From Myxococcales bacterium (GTDB lineage: Bacteria; Myxococcota_A; Polyangia; Polyangiales; GCA-016699535), in contig JACKDX010000001.1 of NCBI GenBank assembly GCA_020633325.1, forward strand, positions 1,488,001 to 1,552,000: a stretch of DNA of 64,000 nucleotides. The letters run 5' to 3'. Each line of letters opens with the position of its first letter. Position 1 is the stretch's first letter. This document shows, in pieces, positions 50,592-59,501 of this stretch. Made by a program: the position numbers and the translations under genes. Below the pieces are notes generated by a model. That model was not told the DNA's origin. It saw only the letters and a program-made list of their open reading frames with translations, and did no database searches.

Positions 50592-51068
50592 ATGATGGAC
50601 AAGATACCCATGACACCCGAGGGCCACAGCGCGCTTAAGGACGAGCTGCGGCAACTTGTCGAAGTCGAACGGCCCAAGGTTTCAAAAGAAATTGGAGTGG
50701 CTCGCGAGCACGGTGATTTGCGCGAAAACGCCGAATACCATGCCGCGAAAGACAAACAGGGACTCATCGAGGCTCGGGTCGCCGAAATCGAGGACAAACT
50801 GTCGCGAGCCGAGGTCATTGACACGTCCTTACTTAGCGGTGAGGTGGTCCGTTTTGGTGCCATCGTGGCCCTCGAAGAGTCCGACTCTGGCAAGGCCGTG
50901 GAGTACCGAATCGTGGGCCCGGATGAATCGGATATCCGTGGTGGCTCGATTTCCGTGAGTTCTCCCTTGGCACGGGCAATCATCGGCAAACGTGCCGGCG
51001 AAGAAGTTGAGGTGCAGGCTCCCGGGGGCAAGCGCTTTTATGAGATCACGGCCGTTCGCTGGCGCTAA
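50592..51068 (+). CDS. greA: Transcription elongation factor GreA
   Basis: 158 residues. It rescues backtracked RNA polymerase by stimulating transcript cleavage. The coiled-coil finger has REHGDLRENAEYHAAKDKQG with the acidic tip, and the C-terminal FKBP-like domain has RIVGPDESD and ISVSSPLARAIIGKRAGEEV. AGAGGTAAGA precedes ATG 50592. recG starts within its end. Confidence 0.95.
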   Translation: MMDKIPMTPEGHSALKDELRQLVEVERPKVSKEIGVAREHGDLRENAEYHAAKDKQGLIEARVAEIEDKLSRAEVIDTSLLSGEVVRFGAIVALEESDSGKAVEYRIVGPDESDIRGGSISVSSPLARAIIGKRAGEEVEVQAPGGKRFYEITAVRWR

Positions 51069-53214
51069 GCCAAGGATTGGCTCGTCAGAGGCCTTGCTCG
51101 ACCACGGCGTTGAATGCCTTCAGGGAATAGGCCGTCTGAGCGGGGCCGCATTGCGGGAACGGGGGCTGAACACCGTCGGAGACATGCTGCTCTTGTTGCC
51201 GAGGTGCTACGTGGATGAGCGCCGCACGACACCGCTCACGAACCTAGCGCCGGGCATCCACCAAGTGACCGTCGGGGTTGTCGAGCAAGCACGGCGCCTT
51301 TTTGTCAGGCATCGGTCCATGGCCGAGGTGGTGTTAGGCGCACTGCCTTCGGATCCTTCTGGGCCGCGCGCCCGACTGATGTTGCGATGGTACCACGCCT
51401 ATCCCAACCAATTAAACGGGTTTACGCCGGGCAGCCACGTGCGGGCAAGTGGAAGGGTCAGCACGGGCCCGGGGCAATTGATCATGGTGCATCCGAGCAC
51501 CGAAATGCTAAATCTCGATACGCCCGAATCTGCGAGAATTGTCACGCGATATCCCGATATCGCCAGCATGGGACAGAAAACATTGAAGAAGGCCGTGACG
51601 GATGCTGTGAGACGTGCGGCACACCAAGTCATTTCGGCGGTGCCAGCTTCGGTTTCGGAGCGCGAGGCCATCATGCCGCTCGCTGATGCAATCTGCGCCC
51701 TACATTTCCCGCCGGAACAACTGAGTGACCAGGAAGTGGAGCAACTCAATCACTTTTGCAGTGTGTATCATCAGCGTTTGGCATACGAAGAATTTTTCCT
51801 GCTCGAACTCGCGCTGCATGCTCAACGCAAATCGCGTTCTCCACAGGAAGCAATGTCGCTAAAGGCAGAAAAGGGGGTGCTACACGCTGCCCGATCTGCG
51901 ATGCCTTTCAAGCTCAGTAGGGCTCAGGAGCGGGTGATAGGTGACGTTTCGGCCGATATGGAGCGGCAGGTTCCCATGCGGCGTCTGTTGCAGGGCGATG
52001 TGGGCAGTGGCAAGACGGCAGTGGCCATGGTGGCAGCTGCGCAGGCGGTTCGCGCCGGTGCGCAGGTCGCGTTTATGGCGCCGACCGAAGTGCTCGCAGA
52101 GCAGCACTTTTCGGTGCTCGAGCGCTTCTCGGCTGCGCTCGGGTTGCGGGTGCGGTTGGTGGTGGGCGGGGTGGACGCATCTCGTCGCAATCAGTTGGCA
52201 CAGGAGTTGCGCGACGGTGTCATCGACATCGCGATTGGGACACATGCGCTCATTCAGGGGAACTATGCCTTTAGCAAGTTGGGACTGGTGATTGTCGATG
52301 AGCAACACCGTTTCGGGGTCAACCAGCGGCTCGCACTCGTACAAAAAGGCGATTGCAGCGAGAGTAGTCCTCATCTGTTGGTCATTACGGCGACACCGAT
52401 ACCGCGCTCGCTGGCGTTGACGTTGTATGGGGACTTGGACGTGAGCGTTTTGGATGAAATGCCGCCGGGCCGCGTACGGCCCATCACGAAACTGTTCGGG
52501 GTAGATGCGCGTGATCGTGCATTGGGTATATTGGGCAAAGGGCTAAGGAGCGGTGGACAGGCTTTTGTGGTCTGCCCTTCGATCGAAGACTCCGAATCTC
52601 TGAACGTGCGCTCCGCCGAGCGGGCGTTCGAGGAGCTTCGGGGTCGCTTGGCTCCCTATGAAGTGGGCCTGCTGCACGGGCGCCTGACATATGAGCAGCG
52701 TCAGAACGTCATGGCCAAGTTTGTTGAGGGGCAGGTTCAGGTCTTGGTATCCACGACGATTATCGAGGTGGGCGTTGATGTGCCCCGGGCTAACGTCATG
52801 CTCGTGGAGCATGCGGAGCGTTTTGGGCTGGCCCAGCTCCATCAGCTACGAGGCCGAATCGGTCGCGGAGGGCAGGTGAGCGCGTGCTTGTTGGTGCATC
52901 AGGCCACTTCGTCAGAAGCGTTGGCGAGGCTCGAGGTTCTGGCGCGAACCTCAGATGGATTCGAGATTGCAGAGGAGGATTTGCAGCAGCGGGGACCGGG
53001 CGAACTCCTTGGACGACGCCAATCGGGCATGCCCGGCTTTCGCTTTGGCAATCTAAAACGGGATATGGACCTGTGGGAGCGTGCGCGCAAGGAGGCACAG
53101 ACCGTGTTGGCTGCAGATCCAGGCCTGCAGGCGCCGGCCCATCGCGGGGCCGCCCTGGCGCTTTTGCGCTTGAAAAAAGCCTCCCTGACGGTGGTGCGCG
53201 AAGAGGCGGGCTAA
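51040..53214 (+). CDS. recG: ATP-dependent DNA helicase RecG
   Basis: About 724 residues. It remodels stalled forks and Holliday junctions. A wedge OB domain lies at the N-terminus (about 90-200). Helicase motifs follow: LLQGDVGSGKTAVAMVAAAQ (Walker A, about residue 320), DEQHRFG (DEQH box, about 430), ITATPIPRSLALTLYGDLD, and GRIGRGGQVSACLLVH near the end. ATG 51040 gives a 29-base overlap with greA. A start at 50992 or a TTG at 51094 is also possible, so the first 20-30 residues are uncertain. Confidence 0.93.
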   Translation: MRSRPFAGAKPRIGSSEALLDHGVECLQGIGRLSGAALRERGLNTVGDMLLLLPRCYVDERRTTPLTNLAPGIHQVTVGVVEQARRLFVRHRSMAEVVLGALPSDPSGPRARLMLRWYHAYPNQLNGFTPGSHVRASGRVSTGPGQLIMVHPSTEMLNLDTPESARIVTRYPDIASMGQKTLKKAVTDAVRRAAHQVISAVPASVSEREAIMPLADAICALHFPPEQLSDQEVEQLNHFCSVYHQRLAYEEFFLLELALHAQRKSRSPQEAMSLKAEKGVLHAARSAMPFKLSRAQERVIGDVSADMERQVPMRRLLQGDVGSGKTAVAMVAAAQAVRAGAQVAFMAPTEVLAEQHFSVLERFSAALGLRVRLVVGGVDASRRNQLAQELRDGVIDIAIGTHALIQGNYAFSKLGLVIVDEQHRFGVNQRLALVQKGDCSESSPHLLVITATPIPRSLALTLYGDLDVSVLDEMPPGRVRPITKLFGVDARDRALGILGKGLRSGGQAFVVCPSIEDSESLNVRSAERAFEELRGRLAPYEVGLLHGRLTYEQRQNVMAKFVEGQVQVLVSTTIIEVGVDVPRANVMLVEHAERFGLAQLHQLRGRIGRGGQVSACLLVHQATSSEALARLEVLARTSDGFEIAEEDLQQRGPGELLGRRQSGMPGFRFGNLKRDMDLWERARKEAQTVLAADPGLQAPAHRGAALALLRLKKASLTVVREEAG

Positions 53215-53218
53215 ACGA

Positions 53219-55639
53219 GTGGATTCTGCCCGCCCACGGTTGCATGCGATAAGAAACGCGGCGCGGTCGCATGTGTTCATCGGAGCCTTGGCGTTTGGCG
53301 CCGTTGAAATCCTGATCACTTTTGCCAAAGGCTATCGGTATTTTCTTGGGTGGCACGACGTTTTCGTTTACGTGGTGACTGCGTTGCTTGTCGCGGGCGC
53401 GTGCGTACGCGGGGCGCAGCTGGTGGTGTCTATGCTGCTAGGCCGCAGGATGGCGAAATGCTCCTTAAACCGCAAGCGGCGGGGCGCCATCGCCTTGGCA
53501 GTATTTGCCGCGTGTGCGCTCGTGCTGGACGGCACCCTGTATGTGCGTTTGTATGCTAAGTGGCACGCGCTCCTCACTCTAGGTGCGGTCTTCGGAATCG
53601 CGGCGGCGATCCCCCTTTGGCAGAGACCCGATCAGGCGCAGCCTTTCGGCGCAAGAGGGGGACACGGTCGCGGGATGACAAGGCATGTGGCAGGCTTCGG
53701 GCTGAGCTTTGCACTTGGAGCTATCGCGCTTTTTTGGTTAAATGTCGGCGCGCCAAACGCGAGTTGGGTTGCGCGTGATTATGCGGTGCTTACGGGAAAG
53801 CTTATCGCGTGGCTGCCATCTGCCACTGGGCCCGAGGTGCTCCATCCTTCGTTGGCACGGGGCCCGGATAAACGTGTCCGCCACCGCGTTTCAACGGGCG
53901 GGATCGACCTGAGCGGAAGTGACGTGCTCTTGGTCACAGTCGATGCATTGCGCGCGGATTGTCTTTCGGAAAAGGGTGGTGGCAGGAACGCTCCCTACCT
54001 TGATGCGCTTGCCAAACAGAGCATGGTCTTTCGCCGCGCCTACACACCGTCGCCCAATACCTCCTATGCCTTGAGTAGCTTGTTGACGGGCAAATACGCG
54101 CGCTCGCTCGATAGGCTGGGCGGGAATATCAATGCGTCTGTCACGCTCGCCGACATCCTCAATCGCGCGGGTTACCAAACGGCGGCATTCTACCCACCAG
54201 CCATGTTTGCTGTGGATGGTCATAAGCTTGCTGAACTGCGTGCCAGGGGTTTCGGTTTTCGTTACACAAAGGAAACGTCAAGCAATGCCGAGACGCGGGT
54301 TCAGGAGCTCGCTGCGTTTATGAGCCACGCAGATGCGCGTCCGGTATTTGCGTGGGTGCATTTCCTTGAGCCTCATGAACCCTACGAGCCAACCGCGAGA
54401 TTTTATCGCGGGGATAGCCAAAAAGAGCGCTATGCGGCCGAGGTTGCAAGGGCGGATAAAGCGATACATATGCTTGTGGATCGCTTCGGCCAGCGCGAGA
54501 AGGGCATGCTTTTGATATTGAGTGCCGATCATGGTGAGGAGTTTAACGAACATGGAGGCCAATACCACGGGAGTACACTCTATGATGAACAGGCGCGGGT
54601 GCCTTTGCTGTGGTTTGCGCCAGGTCACATCAAACCCCAAGCGAGTGATGTGCCGGTGGAGCTTGTGGACGTTGCGACCACGCTCCTTTCACTGTTGGGT
54701 TTGCCGTCCGATCCACGTATGGCGGGAGATGATTGGAGCGGAGTGATCGGAGGGGGCCCGCCACCTGCGACTCACCTCGCCTTTGCCGAAATCAAGAATC
54801 TGCGCATGGCGTTTGACGGCCGCTATAAAGCGATATGTCTTTCGGATCTCAACCGATGCCAACTGTTTGACATAATGCGGGATCCCACGGAGATGCACAA
54901 TCTCGCTCTTGACATGCCGGAACGCTCCAAAGAGATGGCGCAAGAGCTTGCCGCATTTTACGCGGCGCTTCCTGCACAAGAACAGCTGCGGTTTGAGGAC
55001 GAGACCGCGTGGCCCGAAGCCATGGCGCGTGCGCGGCTGGGCGATGCGTCCGCGGCGCCCGCGCTAATGCCGCTGCTCGGTGACGATAGTCCCGGGATGC
55101 GGGCTGCGGCCGTTCGGGAGCTGGGCATGCTGGGTTATGATGCTGCCCGCTCGCCGCTCAAGACGCTCGTGCGTTCCGATCGGTCTTTGCGCGTGCGGGC
55201 CGAATCGGCCCTTGCCCTTGTGCGGCTAAAGGACCACACGCAGATTCCTTCGCTGCGGGCATACCTGAGCCAACCGCAGGTTTTAAATGAAGCCTGGTCC
55301 GGCCAATATGTGCGGGAGGCGGCGTTGACATTGGGAGAAACCGGCGACAGAGCTGCAGGTTCGATTCTCATCGAGTTGGCTCGTGATGAGAACGAAGATC
55401 TCGAGCGCCGCGAGGTGGCCATAGTCATCTTGGGTCGCCTGAAGCTCCCTCAAGCCTTGGATGCCTTGATTCCCCTTTTAGCCGACGGGCATCTCGGTGT
55501 GAGGGCAGCTGGTGCGCTCGGTATGATAGGCGGCAAGCGTGCTGAACAGGCGCTACGGAAACAGCTTGAGCGCGAACCTTACCCCCAGGCCCGAGCGGCC
55601 CAGCAAAAGGCGCTCTTGAGGATACAGGCAAAGCAGTAA
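53219..55639 (+). CDS. Membrane sulfatase-like enzyme fused to HEAT repeats
   Basis: 806 residues, GTG at 53219 four bases after recG. Five or six membrane helices occupy about 1-190. A sulfatase/phosphoglycerol-transferase fold follows (about 235-560): LLVTVDALRADCLSEKGG (metal Asp), SPNTSYALSSLLTGKYARSL, LILSADHGEEFNEHGGQYHG with late metal ligands. The formylglycine motif C/S-x-P-x-R is absent, so it is more like LtaS or an eptA-type hydrolase/transferase. From about 600 there are HEAT (PBS-lyase type) repeats: MPLLGDDSPGMRAAAVRELG, LARDENEDLERREVAIVILG, LLADGHLGVRAAGALGMIGG. The HEAT region probably binds a partner in the periplasm. Confidence 0.78.
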   Translation: MDSARPRLHAIRNAARSHVFIGALAFGAVEILITFAKGYRYFLGWHDVFVYVVTALLVAGACVRGAQLVVSMLLGRRMAKCSLNRKRRGAIALAVFAACALVLDGTLYVRLYAKWHALLTLGAVFGIAAAIPLWQRPDQAQPFGARGGHGRGMTRHVAGFGLSFALGAIALFWLNVGAPNASWVARDYAVLTGKLIAWLPSATGPEVLHPSLARGPDKRVRHRVSTGGIDLSGSDVLLVTVDALRADCLSEKGGGRNAPYLDALAKQSMVFRRAYTPSPNTSYALSSLLTGKYARSLDRLGGNINASVTLADILNRAGYQTAAFYPPAMFAVDGHKLAELRARGFGFRYTKETSSNAETRVQELAAFMSHADARPVFAWVHFLEPHEPYEPTARFYRGDSQKERYAAEVARADKAIHMLVDRFGQREKGMLLILSADHGEEFNEHGGQYHGSTLYDEQARVPLLWFAPGHIKPQASDVPVELVDVATTLLSLLGLPSDPRMAGDDWSGVIGGGPPPATHLAFAEIKNLRMAFDGRYKAICLSDLNRCQLFDIMRDPTEMHNLALDMPERSKEMAQELAAFYAALPAQEQLRFEDETAWPEAMARARLGDASAAPALMPLLGDDSPGMRAAAVRELGMLGYDAARSPLKTLVRSDRSLRVRAESALALVRLKDHTQIPSLRAYLSQPQVLNEAWSGQYVREAALTLGETGDRAAGSILIELARDENEDLERREVAIVILGRLKLPQALDALIPLLADGHLGVRAAGALGMIGGKRAEQALRKQLEREPYPQARAAQQKALLRIQAKQ

Positions 55640-55655
55640 GCCCTCAGCCACTTTG

Positions 55656-56660
55656 CTAAGACGGCGTTCGATCGAGCCACACGCCATGCTCAGCCTCGAT
55701 GGCATCGACGATGGCGCGCGAAAACTCATGCGGGAATCGTTCGCTGCGGTCCCACCCCCCCGGGCTAAAGGTGTTGATTTCGACGACTTTCGCGCCTGAC
55801 AGATCCACGCCCGCCCAAAAAAGCCCCTGCTTAATGAGAAACTGACCCACGGACCGCGCGACCTCGTCATAGCTTGAGGGAAGTGTTATGGCGGAATCCC
55901 TGGCGCCTGCATGAACATTGTTACGGAAATCACCGTGGGCAGCCTTTCGAAGCACCGCGAGTGTCCGCTTTTTCCGAGAAAGGGGCACCCCCCGGACGTA
56001 AAACACCCGATACTCTTCGTGTCGGGCTTCGGGAATGAAACGTTGCACAATCGCGTAGTCCTCTGCGCTAACGATTTCAAGCACCGAGCGGAGGTTTTGA
56101 TGCCCGGCACTCTCGAAGAAAAAAATGCCCTCGCCGCGGGAGCCATTCAACGGCTTGACGATGAATGGCGCATCGAGGGTCTCCGCAAATGCCAGCATAT
56201 GTGAAATGTCCCGGCTTACCAAGCTCTCGGGGACCCACGCTTCTGGGAGGCCCATCAGATAGGTTTTGCTCGAAAACCGCAGCAGCACATCGGGATCATT
56301 AAGCACAAAGGTGCCGCCGCGTTTTGCCAAAGACAAAAGATGCAACGCTGCCTCGTGTTGCTGCGCATGTTCGCGGTCGCGGCCCGGATTGCTACGAATC
56401 CACACCATTTCGGATGCACCAAGCGCATAGCGACAAAGCCCCGGATCGACCAAAATGCGTGGTTCGACAACGGACGGTGCACGCAACACTTGAGCGTTCA
56501 CCCACACACCGCCTGCCTGTGTAGCTTCCAAGTCGGAAACGCCACACGCATGGACTTGGTAGCCTCTCGATAGAGCTTCGTTTGCCAGCAGCCACGTTTT
56601 CAGCCGCTCCTGCGTTTCTCGGCGATCGTTGACGACGATCGTGACGCGCTTGACGGTCAT
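55656..56660 (-). CDS. ATP-grasp ligase, RimK/glutathione synthetase-like
   Basis: 334 residues from ATG 56660, inside the deacylase stop (ATGA). The front part resembles a pre-ATP-grasp domain (VKRVTIVVNDRRETQERLKT). The ATP-grasp proper (about 130-320) has DAPFIVKPLNGSRGEGIFFF (nucleotide Lys and Gly loop), IVQRFIPEARHEEYRVFYVR and VVEINTFSPGGWDR, the metal-binding E-x-N end. This matches enzymes that join a carboxylate to an amine via acyl-phosphate. The substrate is unknown. It is the last gene of the coupled operon. Confidence 0.78.
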   Translation of the reverse strand: MTVKRVTIVVNDRRETQERLKTWLLANEALSRGYQVHACGVSDLEATQAGGVWVNAQVLRAPSVVEPRILVDPGLCRYALGASEMVWIRSNPGRDREHAQQHEAALHLLSLAKRGGTFVLNDPDVLLRFSSKTYLMGLPEAWVPESLVSRDISHMLAFAETLDAPFIVKPLNGSRGEGIFFFESAGHQNLRSVLEIVSAEDYAIVQRFIPEARHEEYRVFYVRGVPLSRKKRTLAVLRKAAHGDFRNNVHAGARDSAITLPSSYDEVARSVGQFLIKQGLFWAGVDLSGAKVVEINTFSPGGWDRSERFPHEFSRAIVDAIEAEHGVWLDRTPS

Positions 56661-57673
56661 GCCTGAGCCGCATGGCGCCGATGGAACATCGCAGTTTTGC
56701 CCTTCCAAATGATACCAAGGTGCAATATTCGCGAACCCGTTTGGGCAACTGGGTTGACGGACTTGCCAATGACGATTCCCGCAGTTGGACAGCGATACTC
56801 CGCGGTGCGATCCCCGTAAATATCCGTTATTCGCGCCACGATTTCGCCCTTTTTAACGTGATCCATCACACTGGGCAGGACATCAAGCAATCCACCATGT
56901 TGCGTGTATAACCAATTCGAGTGCTCGCAGAGGACGGGTTCTGGGCCAAGGGAGACGGGGCGCTTAGGGAGCATGTGCACCTCAGAGAGCAAGCTCCTCA
57001 ATCCGACCAGCGAGCGGCGAATGTATTCCACCTGAAACCGCTGTGGATCGCGAATTTCCACGGTAATGGACGGAATACCGAGTTGCATCGCAGCGCCGCG
57101 AAGCGTGTAGTCCGAGGCGGGATTGTGAAGGATAATTTGTGGACGCTGCAAGTAGGCCATTTTGGCGCTGATCTCATGCGTCATATCCGCCCGCACATAA
57201 AGAGAGTTCGCGCGTCCGAAACTTGCGGTATGTAGGTCAACCAAGTAATCGAAACAATGGATGATGCGTTCCTGCAAACGAAAGGCGTAGACTTCCGCGA
57301 CGCTGCCGTCCGGTTTGCCAGGCATGATGTGGTTGAGATCGCTGCCGTCCACGAAGTAACGCTCGTGATTGAGAAATCCAGGAACATTGACGACGACGAC
57401 GCATACGATGGTGCCTCGCAGCTGAGCGAGGTCTATCGAGCGCAGAAGGCGATGAATAACCGGGATGCCGTTGAGCTCGTTGCCGTGAATGGCCGCGGTG
57501 ATACCAAAAACGGGTCCGGAACGCGTCCCGCGAGCCACGACTACGGGCACAGCGATAGGCTGGCCGGTGCCATCATGGATTAGCTCGACGCGCAGGCGGG
57601 TTTGCCGGCCCTTGCGTAACTTGCTCGGGTCTAGGCGCGAGCAGATTTGTGTGGGTGGGCTTACCTGAGGCAC
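56657..57673 (-). CDS. Aspartoacylase/succinylglutamate desuccinylase-like deacylase
   Basis: 338 residues from GTG 57673, which lies inside the stop region of the preceding ATP-grasp gene (13-base overlap) after GGAGGAG. The zinc-enzyme motifs of the AstE/AspA (M14-like) family are present: GITAAIHGNELNGIPVIHRL (H-x-x-E zinc ligands), GSDLNHIMPGKPDG, and YLVDLHTASFGRANSLYVRA with the third His ligand. The family removes acyl groups from amino acids or small amides. Between two ATP-grasp ligases it may reverse or edit their product. Confidence 0.82.
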   Translation of the reverse strand: MPQVSPPTQICSRLDPSKLRKGRQTRLRVELIHDGTGQPIAVPVVVARGTRSGPVFGITAAIHGNELNGIPVIHRLLRSIDLAQLRGTIVCVVVVNVPGFLNHERYFVDGSDLNHIMPGKPDGSVAEVYAFRLQERIIHCFDYLVDLHTASFGRANSLYVRADMTHEISAKMAYLQRPQIILHNPASDYTLRGAAMQLGIPSITVEIRDPQRFQVEYIRRSLVGLRSLLSEVHMLPKRPVSLGPEPVLCEHSNWLYTQHGGLLDVLPSVMDHVKKGEIVARITDIYGDRTAEYRCPTAGIVIGKSVNPVAQTGSRILHLGIIWKGKTAMFHRRHAAQA

Positions 57674-59136
57674 AGCTCCTCCATCAGCGCGGGATCGGGA
57701 TTGATCGAATGGAACAACTTGGTGCGAAACTTCCCTTTGCTGGTGACCAGGCTGCTCGCCATGCGATCAATGGCATTGACCGAGAGGACGGTCTGCACGT
57801 ACGCCTCGATAAGATCATCGAGGCCCAATCCGAGTTGGTTGAAGTCGCGGCTGTCCATCAGCAACAAGCGCTCAGTGTCTGTCGACCAGGTTTCGTTCGA
57901 CTGTTTGAGCGAGAGATTCGTCCCTAGCATATCCCAGGAACGCTTGGCGCTGTCGAGCGTCTCAGTGAGCGGCGCGCGTGCGCGCCGGGCATAGACAGCA
58001 ACCGGGAAAAACCCATCCGGACCCGCGCCCACCATTAAACGAATATCCACGACATAAATTTGTCCGCGTCGGTCAGGCATGGTTCCCACATGATAAAGTT
58101 GACCATAAGGTGAGCGCGAACTCCACTTTGTGTTTCCAATCAACGCCTGAACGATGAATCGGTCGTAGTGGTGCTCTTGGTCCATGAACGCTTCGAGCTC
58201 CTCAGCACTTGTGATGGTGAACACCCCCTGCCCCGCGTTGGAGTAGGGAACTTTGACGACCGCAATGCCCCCCATCCGTGACACAAGCTGGGGTACCTGC
58301 GCTTTCGGGACATCGACAAGGGTTTCTGGGAAACGAATCCTGAGACCCGTAGGCTGAAGTTCACCGTTTTGTACGTCATAGGCTTTGGCTGCGAGGAGCT
58401 TGTTGCGGCCGCCTGCAAGGCATACCAAGACAGGATTAAAGACCACCGTTCGCGACAGGGGTGGAATGCGATTCCAGGGTCGCTGGGTCACGTAGCGCAA
58501 GGCGCCGCGGATGGGGCGCCACGCCTGGTCGGGACCGCGGGCTTCGAGAATGCCGTCGTCAGTCGTGCGAACGGAAGCGTTAAGAGCGTGATCCTGTAGA
58601 TGAAGCAGCAATACCGTCTCGTTGCTCAAGTCTGCCAGTGCGGCAGCATATCCAGAGGCCTCCATCAGGTTCTTGTCGTAAAACACTGCCAGATCCCCCC
58701 GCGGGACATGGCGGCGTTTTAGAAGCGGTAAAAATGCTTTTGAAAGCAGGTCCGTGTATCCGCCATATTCAGATGCCTCTTGGATATGGGGCATGGATTT
58801 CTGCCCCGACGGGCTTGAGTTGGTTTCGATCACTACCAGCTGTCGCCGTCCCTCCGCGGTGGCCACATGAAAAAGATCGCACCCTGCCCACCGAAAGTGC
58901 TTCGGCTCGATGGTCAAAAGTGCGCGCACGGAGTCTTCATCAACCTCGGGGTGCAAGTGGCGGTAGCGCCGAACGATGCGTTCATTGCCAAGCGAAAAAA
59001 AATAGCTCAAGAGCGGATGCACATGCGCGTTGAGGACGCGTTCGTAGAAGTGGGACACACGGTGAAAGTTCCCGGGCTCGACAAACCGACTCGAATAGAG
59101 GTGCGGCTCTGACAACGTGGTGATCGGCTCCCTCAT
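57661..59136 (-). CDS. ATP-grasp-like enzyme, larger partner
   Basis: 491 residues from ATG 59136 (MREPITTLSEPHLYSSRF), four-base overlap with the lipoprotein stop, GAGG upstream. The N-terminal half (about 1-270) is unfamiliar but has ATAEGRRQLVVIETNSSPSG and MPHIQEASEYGGYTDLL, possibly a second nucleotide or acceptor site. The C-terminal half has GGIAVVKVPYSNAGQGVFTI (ATP-grasp Lys/Gly loop) and a late metal region around VVDIRLMVGAGPDGFFPVAV. It is clearly related to ATP-grasp ligases. Coupled to the deacylase, so one pathway is inferred. Confidence 0.7.
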   Translation of the reverse strand: MREPITTLSEPHLYSSRFVEPGNFHRVSHFYERVLNAHVHPLLSYFFSLGNERIVRRYRHLHPEVDEDSVRALLTIEPKHFRWAGCDLFHVATAEGRRQLVVIETNSSPSGQKSMPHIQEASEYGGYTDLLSKAFLPLLKRRHVPRGDLAVFYDKNLMEASGYAAALADLSNETVLLLHLQDHALNASVRTTDDGILEARGPDQAWRPIRGALRYVTQRPWNRIPPLSRTVVFNPVLVCLAGGRNKLLAAKAYDVQNGELQPTGLRIRFPETLVDVPKAQVPQLVSRMGGIAVVKVPYSNAGQGVFTITSAEELEAFMDQEHHYDRFIVQALIGNTKWSSRSPYGQLYHVGTMPDRRGQIYVVDIRLMVGAGPDGFFPVAVYARRARAPLTETLDSAKRSWDMLGTNLSLKQSNETWSTDTERLLLMDSRDFNQLGLGLDDLIEAYVQTVLSVNAIDRMASSLVTSKGKFRTKLFHSINPDPALMEELCLR

Positions 59137-59468
59137 CGATGCTTCGCCTCGGGCCGAGTGCGCTTCAATCTGCGGCATCGTTCAAGTGTGTGGCACGCAC
59201 GTCGCGCGCGTTCGCAGCGAATCTGCGCATCGGCCTCATCGAGGTCGTCAGCCAGATCACAGATGTGCTGAGAGGCGTGGCAACCCCGTTTCTCGACAGC
59301 GCGGCTAAAGGGAGCCGTGGGGTTCGAGCGCCCACAGGCCAGGAGGGCCTCGGACACTTGGGCTTCGCGGATTTGGATATCGCGATAGAGCTGATGGGTG
59401 TCGGCTCCGGCACAGCCCAACATCCCAAGGACGACACATACCAGCCACGCGTGGCGCCGAAGGCCCAT
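59133..59468 (-). CDS. Small Cys-containing lipoprotein, operon member
   Basis: 111 residues from ATG 59468. The signal ends at lipobox LGMLGC (Cys19). The mature part is helical and Cys-rich (EALLACGRSNP, GCHASQHICDLADDLDEADA, CERARRACHTLERCRRLKR), like small myxobacterial outer-membrane lipoproteins. Its stop overlaps the start of the ATP-grasp gene (ATGA). That overlap is the main reason to think it works with it. Unknown function. Confidence 0.6.
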   Translation of the reverse strand: MGLRRHAWLVCVVLGMLGCAGADTHQLYRDIQIREAQVSEALLACGRSNPTAPFSRAVEKRGCHASQHICDLADDLDEADAQIRCERARRACHTLERCRRLKRTRPEAKHR

Positions 59469-59501
59469 CGGAGCAGTCTACAAGAAACCCAGGGTGATGC
59501 A

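Noticed and set aside
50537..51031. N-terminal extension of the TraB-family protein over greA
   Set aside because: The added text is Ser/Thr/Arg-rich and antisense to greA; ATG 50536 gives the normal family start.
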